Counted from the first letter of the stretch, positions 12,387-25,737 are shown. The stretch: 64,000 nt of DNA from Strongyloides papillosus (GCA_005656395.1 SRSI01000050.1:3348001-3412000); one strand, 5' to 3'. The notes: generated from the sequence alone by a model not told the origin. Numbers and translations: made by a program.

Positions 12387-12394
12387 CTACAAAA
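12387..12394 (-). promoter_or_regulatory. Trans-splice acceptor of rps-13
   Basis: TTTTGTAG directly before TC-ATG. A second acceptor-like TTTTAG lies about 18 bases further upstream. The position just before the start codon of a ribosomal protein gene is typical of spliced-leader addition. Confidence 0.6.
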
Positions 12395-12495
12395 TAATAT
12401 AAACCTAAAATGTAAAATTCAGTAATTAGCAAAAAAAATTAATTAATGGTAACAGAATAAATATTAATTGAAAAAAAATAAGTGATAATTTAAAG

Positions 12496-12501
12496 TTTAT
12501 T
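12496..12501 (-). terminator. Poly(A) signal after the 28-codon ORF
   Basis: AATAAA on the minus strand 25 bases after the small-ORF stop and about 105 bases before the rps-13 acceptor, the spacing usual between genes in nematode operons. Confidence 0.5.
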
Positions 12502-12525
12502 CTTGTATACAATATATTTGGGATT

Positions 12526-12612
12526 TTAACATCTTACAATCTTTCGTTGGGAGACAAACTTCATGGTATTGGAATAAGGTTGCCCATAAGCTGATGCACT
12601 TTTTGAAGTCAT
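12526..12612 (-). CDS. Candidate 28-residue small ORF in the rps-13 cluster
   Basis: A frame of 28 codons plus stop, starting MTSKSASAYGQ and ending SQRKIVRC. Its surroundings look like a complete mini-gene: an acceptor TTTCTAG ends at 12627, 14 bases before the ATG, and AATAAA follows 25 bases after the stop. Base composition is clearly less AT-rich than the flanks. Upstream is the poly(A) signal of the 485-aa gene and downstream is rps-13. The last codons contain GTAAG, a donor-like sequence, so it could instead be a first exon; but no in-frame acceptor joins it to rps-13. It could also be non-coding, for example a snoRNA-like or leader region, but no clear box C/D pair was seen. Function unknown. 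Confidence 0.4.
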   Translation of the reverse strand: MTSKSASAYGQPYSNTMKFVSQRKIVRC

Positions 12613-12649
12613 AAAAAAGTTCAAAACTAGAAACGATTAAAATATAAAG

Positions 12650-12655
12650 TTTATT
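12650..12655 (-). terminator. Poly(A) signal of the 485-aa unknown gene
   Basis: AATAAA on the minus strand about 60 bases after the stop at 12714. The next acceptor (12627-12630) follows only about 20 bases later, so cleavage and trans-splicing sites would be almost adjacent. Confidence 0.5.
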
Positions 12656-12713
12656 TGTACATATACTATCATTTAGAAAAAGGATAAAGACAAATAATTG
12701 TTATAAATAATGA

Positions 12714-14362
12714 TTAAAATCTTAAAATAATTGATTTATTGTCAGTTTCTTCCTCTTTTATGAGACTAATACCCTTGTCAGGTTCGATCATTAACTTGAG
12801 GAAATGCCTACCACTTTCATTACTACTACTATTGATACTTTTTTCATTATCATCATTAATTTGTGTACTAAAGACTTCTGGTGGTGTAGATTTTATATCC
12901 CTTCTTTGGGTATTGGAAGGATTTTTACATCTCATAACAACTCTTGAGAAGCTACTCTTCTCATTAACTTTCACTGATGATGGTTGTGAATTTTGAACCA
13001 TTGATTTCCTAACAAAATCCTCCTCAACCTCTCTTAACTTCCCTGAAATCTTTTGATACAACAATTTATCTTTATCATCACATAATAATTGTACTGATGA
13101 CTTGTTTTTATATCTCTCCCCTGAATTATAAATTTTCAAACTATTTTTTACATTTAATATTTCAAGTCTTAATATCGGTAATAAATGTACATTCATTCTA
13201 TCATCATTAAATTGAAGTCCAGTTTTTTTGGAATCAAAAGAATTTAACTTTTTTATTTCATTTTCTTCTCTCTCTAATCCCTCATCAATGCAATACCGGA
13301 GGATTGTTATTAAATTGTTGATTAAAGTTAAATAATCGCGATTTTTACAATTTGGATTTTTGGTGACAATTTCAAAGATTCTCCAATTGGTTTTGAAAAG
13401 TTTTGTGGAGAATTTTATGAAGAGTGTTATGTCAATTGTCCTTCTGGTGATGCATTTCCATAAGCAGTCGTTTTTTATGTTGAAGAAGTTTAGTTCATAT
13501 GTTGTGTGGTTGTTGGATGATTCTATTTTTTCAATGAAATCAAGCCAGTATACTGAGAGTTTTTCGTACTCATCGGGTGTCTCTGAGTCTAGGATCATTT
13601 TTTTGTATGACTTAGAACATAACATAAACAGATCTCTAAAAAGTGGTTGAAAACATTATTGAATTCTAAGTTTAAAAAAGAAACAACTTACAGATTTATT
13701 TTTTTAACCTGGTTATTTTCAATTAATCTAACACATTTAGCATAACAATCTTCTTTATATGCTTTCATGGCTTCGTTAAAGATAATTCTACATGTCTCAG
13801 CTTCAAAATCACCATCCTCCTCACCATCACTGAATCCACTGGAACTTCCTATACTTCGTAAGGTATCATTTTTACTGATTTTAAATTTATTTGTGAAGCT
13901 TTTACTTAATGAGGCGATATCAAAATCATGGATATTCAATTCATGGCTTGATGTATCATCGTATGAGGAGAGTGTTGAATTTTTTGAGGTAATAGAATTA
14001 CAATCATCATAGAGAAAGTCAGAGGAAAGTAAACTTTTCAAATTTTTTTCCATCTCAATACCACTATTCGAGGTTGATGACAATAAATTTTGAAGTATTA
14101 ATAATTTCTAGAAAATATTAAAATAAAAATAGAGTAATAAAAAGAAATTTTTTCATTAAAATAAGTGTATATATAAAAATATGTTAAATGGTTCTTATAA
14201 AATATGTAAAATAATAAAAAGAGTAATTTTAATTTGACATACCTTACAAACATCGTTTGTTAAGTCTTTAATTTCAGGCCTTCTCTCAATAACTCCATTA
14301 TATGGTGAATTTAAATCTTCTATTTTTAATAAAAAATTATTTAGCGTTTGTAATAAAGACAT
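12714..14362 (-). CDS. Unknown 485-aa protein, three exons
   Basis: Exons 14243-14362, 13692-14107 and 12714-13635 join in phase to give 485 residues. The N-terminal 55 residues look helical (MSLLQTLNNFLLKIEDL; KKLLILQNLLSS). A Ser/Asp/Glu-rich stretch follows (about 60-140, with GSSSGFSDGEEDGDFE), then a helical middle part with several Cys and Trp (about 140-340) and a Ser/Asn-rich, probably disordered tail. No signal peptide or membrane segment. No family was recognised; the middle part could be an all-helical scaffold. The splice sites are standard GT-AG. It is the first gene of a same-strand cluster leading into rps-13 and WDR19; a CTTCAG acceptor-like site lies 8 bases before the ATG. 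Confidence 0.75.
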
Positions 14363-16890
14363 ATTCTCTTCTGAAGGTCGGTGTTGTGAATTGAGTTATA
14401 TATACAATTTTTTCATTAAACTTTTTTAATTATTTCTCCTATGTATTTGTTATATTTATTATCAATAAAAGTATAAAGGTTGGAAATAATATGTAATTTT
14501 AATATATGTAAAAAAGATTAGAAGGCAGATAAACCTAAAAAGGAAGGAAGATTAAAGTACTGAAATGTAAATAAATTTCTTTTGATAACAAATTAAGCAT
14601 TCAATAATAAATATCTAAGACAACAAATGATTTTCTTAGTTTAGAAGTTATAAAAAGGAAGTTAGAATGGTAGGTGAAATAAATAAGTTTTTATTAATAA
14701 ATATAAATATATTATATATATAATATAAATGTGTAGGTCAAATATTTTCTTCAAATTCTTTTAATGTTCACGCTTCTTACTTATGGTAGTAGACAGTTCT
14801 TAAAACTTAAATGTTACAATAATAGACAATTAACAAAAGTACTATCTTAACATGTTATCGATACAGAATAATGATAGATTAGGTAATATTATAATATGAC
14901 ATAACATAAGTTATATTATGTTATTACAGTTATAGAATTTGATAAATATTAGTAAAATTTATTTAAACTATCAGATTAAAGTGTCAAAATGATGGGGCAA
15001 TTTTTGAAATAATTGGATAAACTTTCAGAGAAAGCTAATGCTATCTATGTTATTTATTTATCTAACAAAATAAATATTAATTTAAATATATAAATAATAA
15101 TAACAATTCTTTATATAGTATTTATTTTAATGGATAAAGTGAAATAATTGTTTTGATTTTTGTGAGAATACTATCAAAAGGGTGTAGTGTTGTGTTTTTA
15201 ACTGATAAACAAGGTAATTGTATTATCACAAAAACAAGAATGATCTTAATCATTTACATAAATATACTTAACAATATAAAAAAATAGAATTGAAAGTTGG
15301 TAATAAACATAAATTAAAGATTACAAAATAAATTTAATTGACTCTTTGATTATTATTATTGTTAGATAACCAGCGAAGACACCAAAATAATAAAAGAAAA
15401 TTTTATTTTTACTCAATAACACTTTGACAATTAATATTCAATCAAATGTTTGAGTTATTTACCTTTGATAACAGTTCGTTAACTACAATAAACAAACAAT
15501 AGCATTAAAAAATTTACATATACAATAAAAAAACTTAAGCATTTCAAAATTTTATAAAACTTAAATTATTAAAAACTCCATACTAAAATGTATAAATAAT
15601 AAAATACAAGAAATTCTTTTTACACAGAATGGAATGTTATAAATTTTATTAATCATAAACATACATAACATAATGTTATATAATTAAGATCATAAGAGGA
15701 TAAAAATAATATAAAATGACATTACTTATAAGTAATAATAGTAAGAAATTTACAATAAATTTAAATAATATAAAGGAAGTTGATTATTAGTATAAATTAT
15801 GTATAAATATTATAACAATAGAATGTAATTGGAAAAATTTACCAAAAATTGATAACTTTTTGCATATGTCACATATCCCAAATTTTTAACGTTTATATGT
15901 GTCATTTAAAAAATTGATATATTAAAGAGAAGTTTTAATGAAGGGATGCGTTTTATGTAATAATCTACTTTAAATTTTTTGTACCCTTGATTACATTGAT
16001 AAAAGAGGTGAAATTTAATTTTTTCATTGAAAATGGAATGTTTAATATTTTAAAATATTATTTTTATCTTATTATGGGGTGTTTATGGGAGTGTAGTCAA
16101 GTCAGTTTTCTTTTTTTACTTTCTACTTATAATTTTAAGAAATTATGATTATTTTTTAAATTGTATACTTTTCATATTTATTGTATGGCTTAGGTATTTG
16201 TAAATAACAAGATTTAAAAAAAATCCAATAAAATTGCGGGGGATACTCATTTGAAATAAAATAAATTATAAAGAAAAAAAGAAAGAAATAAAACATTAAA
16301 TATTGTTTCTAAAAAACTTAAAACAACAACAACAATTTTTATGCTTAAACATTACAATTAAAACTAAAAAGAACGGAGTCGGTAAAAATTTCTATAATAA
16401 ATCATTTATTACTTGTATTCTTAAATTCAATTAAACTAGTTTTAATATAAAATTTCAAATCATAGACTTCAACGGAAGTTTAGATAATTAAATTATATAT
16501 AATAATATATATATAGAGATATATCGAAAACTTGATATATAAACAAAGTAAAAAAGTTTTTAGTTAAGCTGTTTCATTAAAATTAATATTATAACATTTC
16601 AAAATGCTTTGAGGTACCGATTTATTTGATAAATGATCATTGTTTGGTGGAGTAAATAAAATTTTTGACACAATTCTTTGTTAATAAAATGGAAAAAAAG
16701 TCTTTTGGTAAGTTAAGATTTTATTAAATTAAAATTTTATCAATTAAATTTTTGAAAATAGTATATAATATATATAACTAAATTAACTAAGTAAAGGTTA
16801 CCAAAAAATGATTTCTTTTCACATAACCTTTTTCAGAAAAAAATTGTCTTAAATTAATAATTACATACATTTTCCTTATCAATGAACATT
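14363..16890. other. AT-rich intergenic stretch between the nuclear receptor and the 485-aa gene
   Basis: About 2.5 kb, very AT-rich, with TA-repeat-like runs near 14700-14735 and 16490-16520. Since the receptor gene is on the minus strand, 16.3-16.9 kb probably contains its 3' UTR. No open frame or RNA gene was supported. Confidence 0.5.
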
Positions 16891-16920
16891 TTTGTTTAAT
16901 AAAAATATATACTTATTGTG

Positions 16921-19612
16921 TCACACTAAAATATTTCCATTTGTTTCATTTAACAAGTTATTTATCATACCAGGAGCTTCATATAAATTCGTAAATGTTG
17001 TTGTATTTACTGAAGTATTTGTATTTACACCTAATGAATTTGATGATGTTGATGATTTTATTGAAAATGAAAGTGGTAATAGAGGTTGTTGGGTTCTTTG
17101 AATATTTTGATAATCAATTATACGTGTAGAAGTATTACTACTATTATTTGGTTGACTTACATTACCTTTAAAATTAACTAAATCATGATGAAATGAATTT
17201 TTACTATTAAAATTACCATCCAATGACTGGTGATGTGGAGTTGAGGTGGAATTAAAGTTTTCAAAGTTTGTGGAGAATGTTATGTAGATGGAATTCAGTA
17301 TCTGGTAGACTGATGCCATATGTATGAAATAACTTCCGTCCTGTTGTTTGTTTCTCTCAGCTAAAAATCTTGTCATATCAAATAAATTGAAACACTTAAA
17401 TCCTATCCTATTAAATGAATCAAATATCGTACTTTGTGCGATTATTTTACTTAATTTATTCGTTTGGAAGTTACTTGATACACAACAATGATCTTTTAAA
17501 GCATTTATTAATGTTGATCGTAATCTCTCTACTGATGCGATATCTTGGAGATTGATATCATTAAAATCTTTCCCACTAACATCCTCCAACTCTGTCTTTA
17601 TTTTCGAATGGACATTCGAATCAATTGTCTCGTAATTCATTGCATACAAATCATCTGAACATCTTTCGTTTTTTCGATTCAATAACTGAATCGTCATAAG
17701 CGTTGAGAAACTAGCATGATCCCAATTTAACTGGGAATGAAATATGTGCGCTATCTCACTAATACTATTAAATAATGGTTTGAAACATTGAGGAATTTCT
17801 TTTATGTCGATTCTTACATTTGATGCTGTAAAGTAAAATTTATTTCTTTTATCATTGTCTTTATCGTTGTTTTTATCATTGATGCGTATTTTACTATATG
17901 GGTAGTAATAACATAATTTTAATGATAGAAGAGAGAAAAAATTCCTTCCTAGAAGGGTTGTGAAATCTTGTATTTTCAAACTTGAAATATCTGGAATTTT
18001 CATAAAAAATTGATACATTGATATATATTCATTATTTAATAGTTTAATAATTTCATTCGGATCAACCTATAAAAAATAAAAATCTTCTAAATTTCATGAT
18101 AAACATACCATAGAATCATATTTCTTCTCTTCACCGATAATATTATTTCCACCTTCAGTCCAGGCTCTCTGAATCATGGTAATAAGAGGCATCTGAGGTG
18201 ATGGTGGTTTATCTTTAGCCTGACTCTTAGCTTTAGATGGTAACCTTCCACGTCGTCCCTGCAAACACCCATATCGTACAACCTCCTTCACCATGCCTAC
18301 AGCAAGACACTTCTGAAACCGGCAATATTGGCAACGTGACCGATACCTCTTATCAATAGGACAATTCTTTGAACCAGCACACACATATTGTGCTTTTTTT
18401 TGGACCGTTCTCTTAAAAAATCCTTTACATCCTTCACATGTCCGAGCTCCATAATGTTGGCATACAGCAGTATCATTACATACAGCACACAATTTACTTG
18501 TCGTATCCCCGTTATTTTTTTGGTCATTATCAATTATATTGTAATTATTATTCGTTACATTTGATGTTCCAAGTGTTTGTGTATTATTATTATTTACAGT
18601 TACATTATTAATATTCCCTGTATATTGGTTTGAATTTATTAAAGCTGCAGCTGTGATAGCTGAAGCACTGGTGTGATTTTGTGCTGACATAATAAATGGT
18701 ATATTCGTGAAGTTGGATGGATGAAATGGATTTGGTTGGATTGATGCTGTATTGGAGAAAGATGAAGTATGTGTACCCATTCCGGAACCAGTATAAGTTT
18801 TATCAGTGAAAGGAAAATTTAGATTCATAAAATTATGGCTGTTATATGGGTTATTAGATGAGGTTGTCTTTGTGTTTGACGATATATCTGTTATACTTCT
18901 GTTTTTTAATGCTAATGAGTCATGTGACATTGATGAAGAATTTAATGAATCTTGATTATTAGGAATATCAAATGGTGTACCATAGTTTATGAATGGATTT
19001 GGATAGGTGTTTTGATCAAAGGTTCTACCTAAGTTGACTGTCGATGAACAAAAATTTGATGCTGGTAATGTAAGTGAATTATAATGAGTTGGAAATACAG
19101 TAGTTACTTGATTTTGGGGAAATTCAACACTACAAAAAATAAATTATTAAAGACATTAATAAAAAGAAGTCTACCTGGTACCGAAGAACATATTATTATT
19201 ATTACTAGCATTATCATGATTCTGTGAAGTTACATTCAAAATGTCATTATAAGTAAAACATCCAGGTGCATGGTAATTTTGAAAAGTAGTGGTATTAAAA
19301 TCATGAGAATTTTGGAAACCATTATTAGTTGTTGGGATATTTAAGTCATTACTCGAAATATTATTAATCAAAGTTCCATTAATGTTTACATTTACAGTAC
19401 TATTATCATTATCCGGACTCCTATTTGTAGTAGTATTACCCTAAAAATGTTATATAATATTTAAAGTGTAAAAAAAGTTATTAAATGTCTCCTTTTAAGA
19501 AAAATATGACATATTATCTTAAGATGGAACTTACAACATTAACACTACTATCACTGTCTCTTATCCTTCCGTCACTTTGTTCTCTTAATATTTGTGTTGT
19601 ACCAAAGTTCAT
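16921..19612 (-). CDS. nhr-6: NR4A-type nuclear receptor (nhr-6/NGFI-B family)
   Basis: Exons 19535-19612, 19175-19440, 18109-19129 and 16921-18066, all in phase, give 836 residues from the chosen ATG. A long Asn/Thr/Ser-rich N-terminus (about 1-325) precedes a two-zinc-finger DNA-binding domain at about 329-394: [18 protein letters not shown], the P-box [10 protein letters not shown] and [17 protein letters not shown]. The following GRRGRLPSK is the NR4A A-box, which lets the family bind the NBRE as a monomer. The C-terminal exon (456-836) is a ligand-binding-type domain, much diverged, with insertions and a long Asn/Ser/Thr-rich tail in place of a clear AF-2 helix. In C. elegans nhr-6 acts in spermatheca development. 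The first exon is open upstream of the ATG to its acceptor at 19630, so more 5' exons could exist. Family call firm. Confidence 0.9.
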
Positions 19613-19630
19613 AATATTATTAGAAAATTC

Positions 19631-22600
19631 CTAAAATTAAAAAGATGGTATTTTATTGTGAAAGGACATTGGTATACTCTGGATTGTAATATTTTAAATC
19701 AACTTTTAGAGGAGGATCTAATAGAATTAGGAAAAAGTTGAGATGTAAAAAAAATTTGTTAACCAAGATCAGGGAGGAGTTAGAATGGGAGAAAGCAAAG
19801 TTATGATAAAAAAATTAATAAGGAAAAGAATGTAGTATTTGTATGGTAAATAATTACATTACACCCCATAATGAAATGATACAAATTTTTAACATTAAGA
19901 ACTTAGTAATCAGTATGATACAAAAACTTCTACCTATTATTATAGTCATTACAAAAATCTCCATTACAAAAAGTATAAAAAATAAAAGTTATGCCATTTT
20001 TATAATAAAGGTTAAATAATGATAAGAATTGTAAAAACTTTACAGACAAGAATGACTGTTCCAAAATTACACATCTTGCCAATAACTCTTTTAAATTACC
20101 AGGTTATTTTTGTAATTAAAACAAAAAATGAAAAAGCGGTGAAAGTAGGTTTAGAAGTTTTTAGGGAGGTAAGTTACAAAAATGTTGATATTTTAGAGAT
20201 TGCTTTATGAGCAATCAAGCTTAATATGACTAAGACAATGGTTTTACATCTCTAAAAAAGATGACTCAGAATTTAAAATTTCGGAAAACTGTTATAACAA
20301 ACTAGGAGAAATAAATAAATAATATTACAGCAACTACAACTTTGTGGATAATTTTTTGGAATTTTATATTACTGTTTTTGTTTCTTTTTTTAACTAGTAT
20401 AAATTTTTATATAACAATATGACAAAATAAATAAAATATTATTTAAAAAAAATAATATCTCATTAAAATAGCTTTTACCTAACTCCAGAAATTATATATC
20501 ATCATTTGATATATTCCTTTAAGTATCTGTATTTTTATTTGGAATCCCAGAAGATAAGATTTACCGACTAATCTGTGCTTAATTAAGGTAACTCATAGAA
20601 TATCATATGTATTTCCATGAATATCTATATCAAAATGATGCCAGTTCTAGAAATGGACTGAATTACCTTGGGAGGTAATTATATTTCCATAAGATAACCA
20701 TTAAACTTTGACAAAAGAGCTTGTTTTTAAAATGTTGATAAGTATTGTTGAATAAAAAGGTATATTAAATTGTCAAAAAGAAAGTATTACAATCAAAGGT
20801 ATTGAATAATGATAAGGAATAAAAAAGGTATGGTAATGTGAAAGAAAACTTTGTGAATATTTAACCAATCTCATATGTTTTACATAAGTGTTATTTTTAT
20901 ATTAATTAATGATTAACAATCCTAAAAAAGAATTAGTTAAGTTATTATATTGAAGTTATCACGCATTTGAAGAATTAAAGATGTGTAATAATTGAATAAA
21001 TTGAAAAGAATACAAAAATGCATATAAAGACAGTAGATATTTTTCTTAACAATATATTACCATTAAAATGATGAGTTATATATGTATATATAGATTTTTT
21101 TGTACTGTTATTCTCTTTTTTATTCAATTGATAATGATTGTTTTTTTATTAAAAAGGTAACTTCTATTGTTAATTTTATTTTCCTTTATCTTATTATATT
21201 TAAATACATTTCAATTGCATGTATTTTAATGGACAATATACATGTATTTAAAGGCTTTGACCATTTATCACTTTCAATTTGGAAGTTACTATCGAATTTT
21301 ATATTTAACAATTCTTTTCTCTATTTTTACAATATTTTAACCTTAAATTTAATTACCTTTGTCACATCTCTCTCATCAACATCTTTATTAAAAAATCATT
21401 GAAATTTAATGAAATTTTATTTTAACAAAAAAAGAGGTACCTTAAATAGATGGGACGCCATATTGGTGTAGATTTCATTAATTTAAGATGTGTGAAAAGG
21501 TAAAAATTCCAACCGTCAATGGAATATCCTATTTTTAAAATGTACTTTTTTTATTTTTATCTTAAATTGAGACTTTAAATAGATTCCTTCTAACCTTATG
21601 ACATTTATCTTTATTATAAATTTTAAATATATTAAAGGATGTATTTTGGTATTCAAAATCATCTAATAGACCTTATTACTCTATTTTATGTCCTATTAGC
21701 ATATTCTAAATGTCAAAAGGTAACATTTTTGTTCCAAAATTGATGAATTTGTTTATAAATTTATGATTTTAAATTATTATTTATGATGTCCTATAAAAAT
21801 ACCAATCCAATGGATAGAGATAGTCCTAATCTCTTAAACAAAAGAATTAATTGTTTTAATAATGAGCTACAGTATGATTATTTTTTACCATTTCACTAAC
21901 ACCCACATTTGAAAAAAAACCTACCGCTAACCATATTTATTTTTGTGAGTGTGGAAGACTGAAAATTGTTAACAAATACCATTTTTCACAAGACATAATG
22001 TTATAAATTGGAGGAAAATATGTGTTGTGGTGATGTATAAAATCAAATTATTGACAATTTAAAAAATATATATTAAGAAAAGTTTAATCAAATGATTAAT
22101 GACAAAGATGTTTTATCTAATAATTTTATTCGGTAAATTATAAAGTTATTTTTATGTTAAAAAGATTAAGCATATGGTTGTTTTTTTCGATGTCCTCCAA
22201 TAATGAAGAAAATATGATATTATTATGGTTGGGACGGAAATTGGGATGTAATATTATTTCTTTCTTCCCCATTTTTAAGACAATTTCGAGAAAGTATCAA
22301 AAAAATCTGTTATGTTTTTAGTTACCACCTTCAAATAACAAACCAATTTGTACAAATTTCTTTCTCCTTATTAATATAACAATTTCAAAAATTTATATTT
22401 TATTCATAACTTTAATACCAAACTTGATTTTCATTTAAACAGTTTAAAATTTTCTCTCTCTCGAAAAATGGTTTATATGGAAGGAGAAAAATTTCATCAA
22501 TTAAATTCATAATTTAAAAAAAAATTAGTTTAACAATACCAGAAGGAAAAACCTTTTTTCACCATTATATATTAAAATAACTCATACAATATAAGTGTAT

Positions 22601-25500
22601 TTACCATTTACATTATAAAATTAAGCAACAAATGTACTTTTAGCAATTCCAATAAAAAATTTATCTACCCTACAAGGAGTAAAAGAAAATCATTTGTGCT
22701 TTTGTTTACCATAAAATCTATGGAATTTTACGAAGAAACAAGATATAAAATGTATATATTTTAATATTATATGTCTTTTTGCAAAAAAAATTAAAATTAA
22801 AAGTGGCTTTTGGAAAAATTTTATACCATTACGCTTCTTCTTCGCAGACAAATTGATATTATAAAATATTATGAAAGAGAGATATAATTACAAAAAAATA
22901 AGATAAAGAACAATTTTAATTAGTTTTTAAAATAAATTAAGGAAAGTAATATGGGTTTTTAATTTACTTAATTATACGTACTACAAAGTAGATTGTATAT
23001 TTGGTACCCCAATACACACTTTGAATATAATTTCTTTTTTCCCATTATTAGGAATACTTAAGATATTGACTAAAAAAGTATAACAACTCTCCTTTATATG
23101 TATATTTGGCTAACTGTTATGTTTAACTGGTCTAGAAACTAGTCAGGAATATCAATTACAGTTTCAACTTTATATTAAAATGATGTGTTCTTCCATAATT
23201 ATGGGAAGAATTCGTTGAAAAATATTATTCTAACATGATAATATATTTAATTAAAATCTTAAATATATATATTTCTTTCTATTTATATCTTTCTTTCTTA
23301 TTGAAACCTTTTAAAAAAAGATTATCCACTTCTTATTACGTCAATTGCCGTTTTGAAGATGTAAACATTCAAATTCTTATAATAATAAAAAAATATCTAA
23401 AAAATCTATTATAAAACTTAATGTTTTGTCTATAATAATAAAAAATATTTATTATAAATTCATGATAATTTTTAAAACTTAAAGACTCTTTTTATTTTAT
23501 CTTTTCCTTTCTTTTCTTTATTGTAAACATCGCCCATTGATAATGTATCCTCTTTTATCATTTTACAGCCCCGTTTTTAAAAATTGTATGTAATTTTATA
23601 TTCTACAACAATAATCCTCATTAAGTTTTAAAGATGTATTTAAATCTAACTTTAGAACCATGAAGAGATAAACAATAAGGGTATATAAAAGTGCTGTTTT
23701 GACTTTTCATTTTAATATCACAGCAAAATATATTAAAAAACCTAATATATTATTTTATTAAACAAAAATTAATGTTTGAACAATAGTAATACATTTTTTT
23801 GTCCATATTTTTTTCTAAAAAACTGTTTGCTGCTTTATTAAAATATTATAATATTATGTACGACATGTAAAGTGTAAATAATTTTTAAATATCTAATATA
23901 GTGCAAAATTAAGAGTTTATTGTAAACAAATGTTATTATAAAAATATTTTTAATTTTATATGTTGTCGTTACTTTCTATAACATTGAACGTAACTTTTTA
24001 TTATTTTTTTAAATATTTTCATACATATATAAAATGTCTGGACATTTTATGTTAGACAATTTCTGAGAAGTATAAAAAAGGTTTTTTTATGATAATAATG
24101 AAAGTTAAGTATTTTGGGAGATGATGAAATTTTGAGATACCAAAAAATATATGTAAGAAAATCTTTTTTTATATTTTATTAGTAAAATTTATTTTTTATA
24201 TGTGTATTCAAAACACATTTAATACTTTTATTAGATATCCCACTATTTAACGTTACTCTCATTTTACATTTTTTTATCAGCATTATATATATTTTATACA
24301 TATATTGTATATATTTATATGTTCTCCTTAGTATAACATTTTAACGTGCCTGTCAAAGTATCATTCTTGTTTTTCAGAACATATTAATTAATCTTTTAAG
24401 AAAATTATATTTTTGCTAACATATATTTTATATACTAAAAAAGTTTACGTATATTTCCATAATTTTTACTATCAAATATAAATTATAATTATGTTCATGT
24501 AAGTGCTTTATATTCCATTTTAAATAAAAATGTTAATTCACATAAAAGTTAAATTTTCCATCCATTAATATAAGTATAATTTTTGTAAATTAATATATTA
24601 TAAGTGTGTTATAAATATTAAATTAAATTTTTTATATATCCCTTTTTAACATAATGTAACATATATATGCTAAAATAAACTTAATATTTTTTTTCGAAAT
24701 ATTGAATAGAACTTTAAATATAATGTAATATCCATGGAAAAAGGAAGTTTAATTTGTATAAGGAAGAATTTAAAAGGTAGCTAATCTCTCTTAACATTTC
24801 CCATTATTTTAAAGATATTATATTTTTTTATTAATATGACAGTAAAACATTTGCATAATTATTTAGCCACTTGAAAAGTAATTTTTTTTCCTAATTTTTC
24901 AAGTATAAAATAGCTTTTGTATTTGTGTTTTTCACATAAGAAATCTAAGATTATATTTTTATTATTAAAAAAGGCAAAAAAAAAGAGAAATTTTTTCCAT
25001 ACAACTTTTCTATTAATCTTTACCTTAGTACAAGAACCTAGAAAAGCATAAAACAAGAAAAAGTCTTGTTACTACTAATTAAATTTACACTATTACAACA
25101 TAATTATAAAAAGGTATAACAAAATTAGGTATATCAAAAATGATAGTATACAATTTATACTATTTTAAAGGATACAGATTAAATTGTGATTTTTAATTTT
25201 TGACTCCAGTAAAATTATGATTAATATTATTTAAAATCTTATTTTCCAAGTGACTAACTTCATCATTATTATTAGTTTTTTAAATTAGTAATAAATCACT
25301 TATTAACACCTAATATTATGAGTTTATTATCAGAAGATTATTTGAAATAAAACTTCTTTAACTATTTAAACACTTATTATAGAATATTATTTTTTGTTTT
25401 TAAAAGAAAATTATTTGAAAGATTTACTTAATCATGAAAGTTTTAATGACTATTTTATTTAAATTACTTATAAATTGGTTATTAAAAGCTTCTTGATTGT
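19631..25500. other. Long gene-poor AT-rich region
   Basis: Almost 6 kb between divergently placed nhr-6 and ckk-1. It lies upstream of both genes, so it may carry their control elements and unrecognised 5' exons. Short frames (20019-20210, 21100-21402, 24859-25056) have low-complexity AT-driven composition and no splice or domain support. An 8-bp perfect hairpin lies at 20661-20680. Nothing else was supported. Confidence 0.5.
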
Positions 25501-25556
25501 AAAGATTGAGTTGCTAAAATCTTACATATTAGTGGTGTAAGTTCGGTGTTTACACT

Positions 25557-25718
25557 ATGATGATACGTTACGACCGCCCCAGACTGACTGTCACTGACGA
25601 ATGGTTTCTAACTGAGTTGATAACCGAATATCACAAACGTTTTTTGCTTTTATTATCTCCACAAAAAATAGATTTTAAAAATTCTTTTAAAGATTTGATA
25701 ATAAGAGAAGGTTTATAA
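25557..25718 (+). other. GC-richer 53-codon ORF just upstream of ckk-1
   Basis: A patch at about 25530-25650 is much less AT-rich than its surroundings. It carries a frame of 53 codons beginning MMIRYDRPRLTVTDEWF. A hairpin GTGTAA/TTACAC precedes the ATG, and GTGTAAGTT just before it would be a strong splice donor. The frame could be an upstream ORF, part of a 5' UTR intron (donor about 25538, acceptor 25739), or a further 5' coding exon: using GAAG|GTTTAT at 25710 would join in phase to the ckk-1 exon, but the intron would be only 29 bases. Confidence 0.3.
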
Positions 25719-25737
25719 ATATTTCAATATTGTTTTC

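Noticed and set aside
12526..12612. Small ORF as 5' exon of rps-13
   Set aside because: Joining the GTAAG donor to either available acceptor breaks the rps-13 frame or hits a stop.
21100..21402. 100-codon plus-strand frame
   Set aside because: Phe/Ile/Leu/Tyr-driven AT composition; lacks coding-like codon pattern or splice support.
25530..25650. tRNA or SL RNA gene in the GC-richer patch
   Set aside because: No cloverleaf, no convincing A/B boxes and no spliced-leader or Sm-site pattern.
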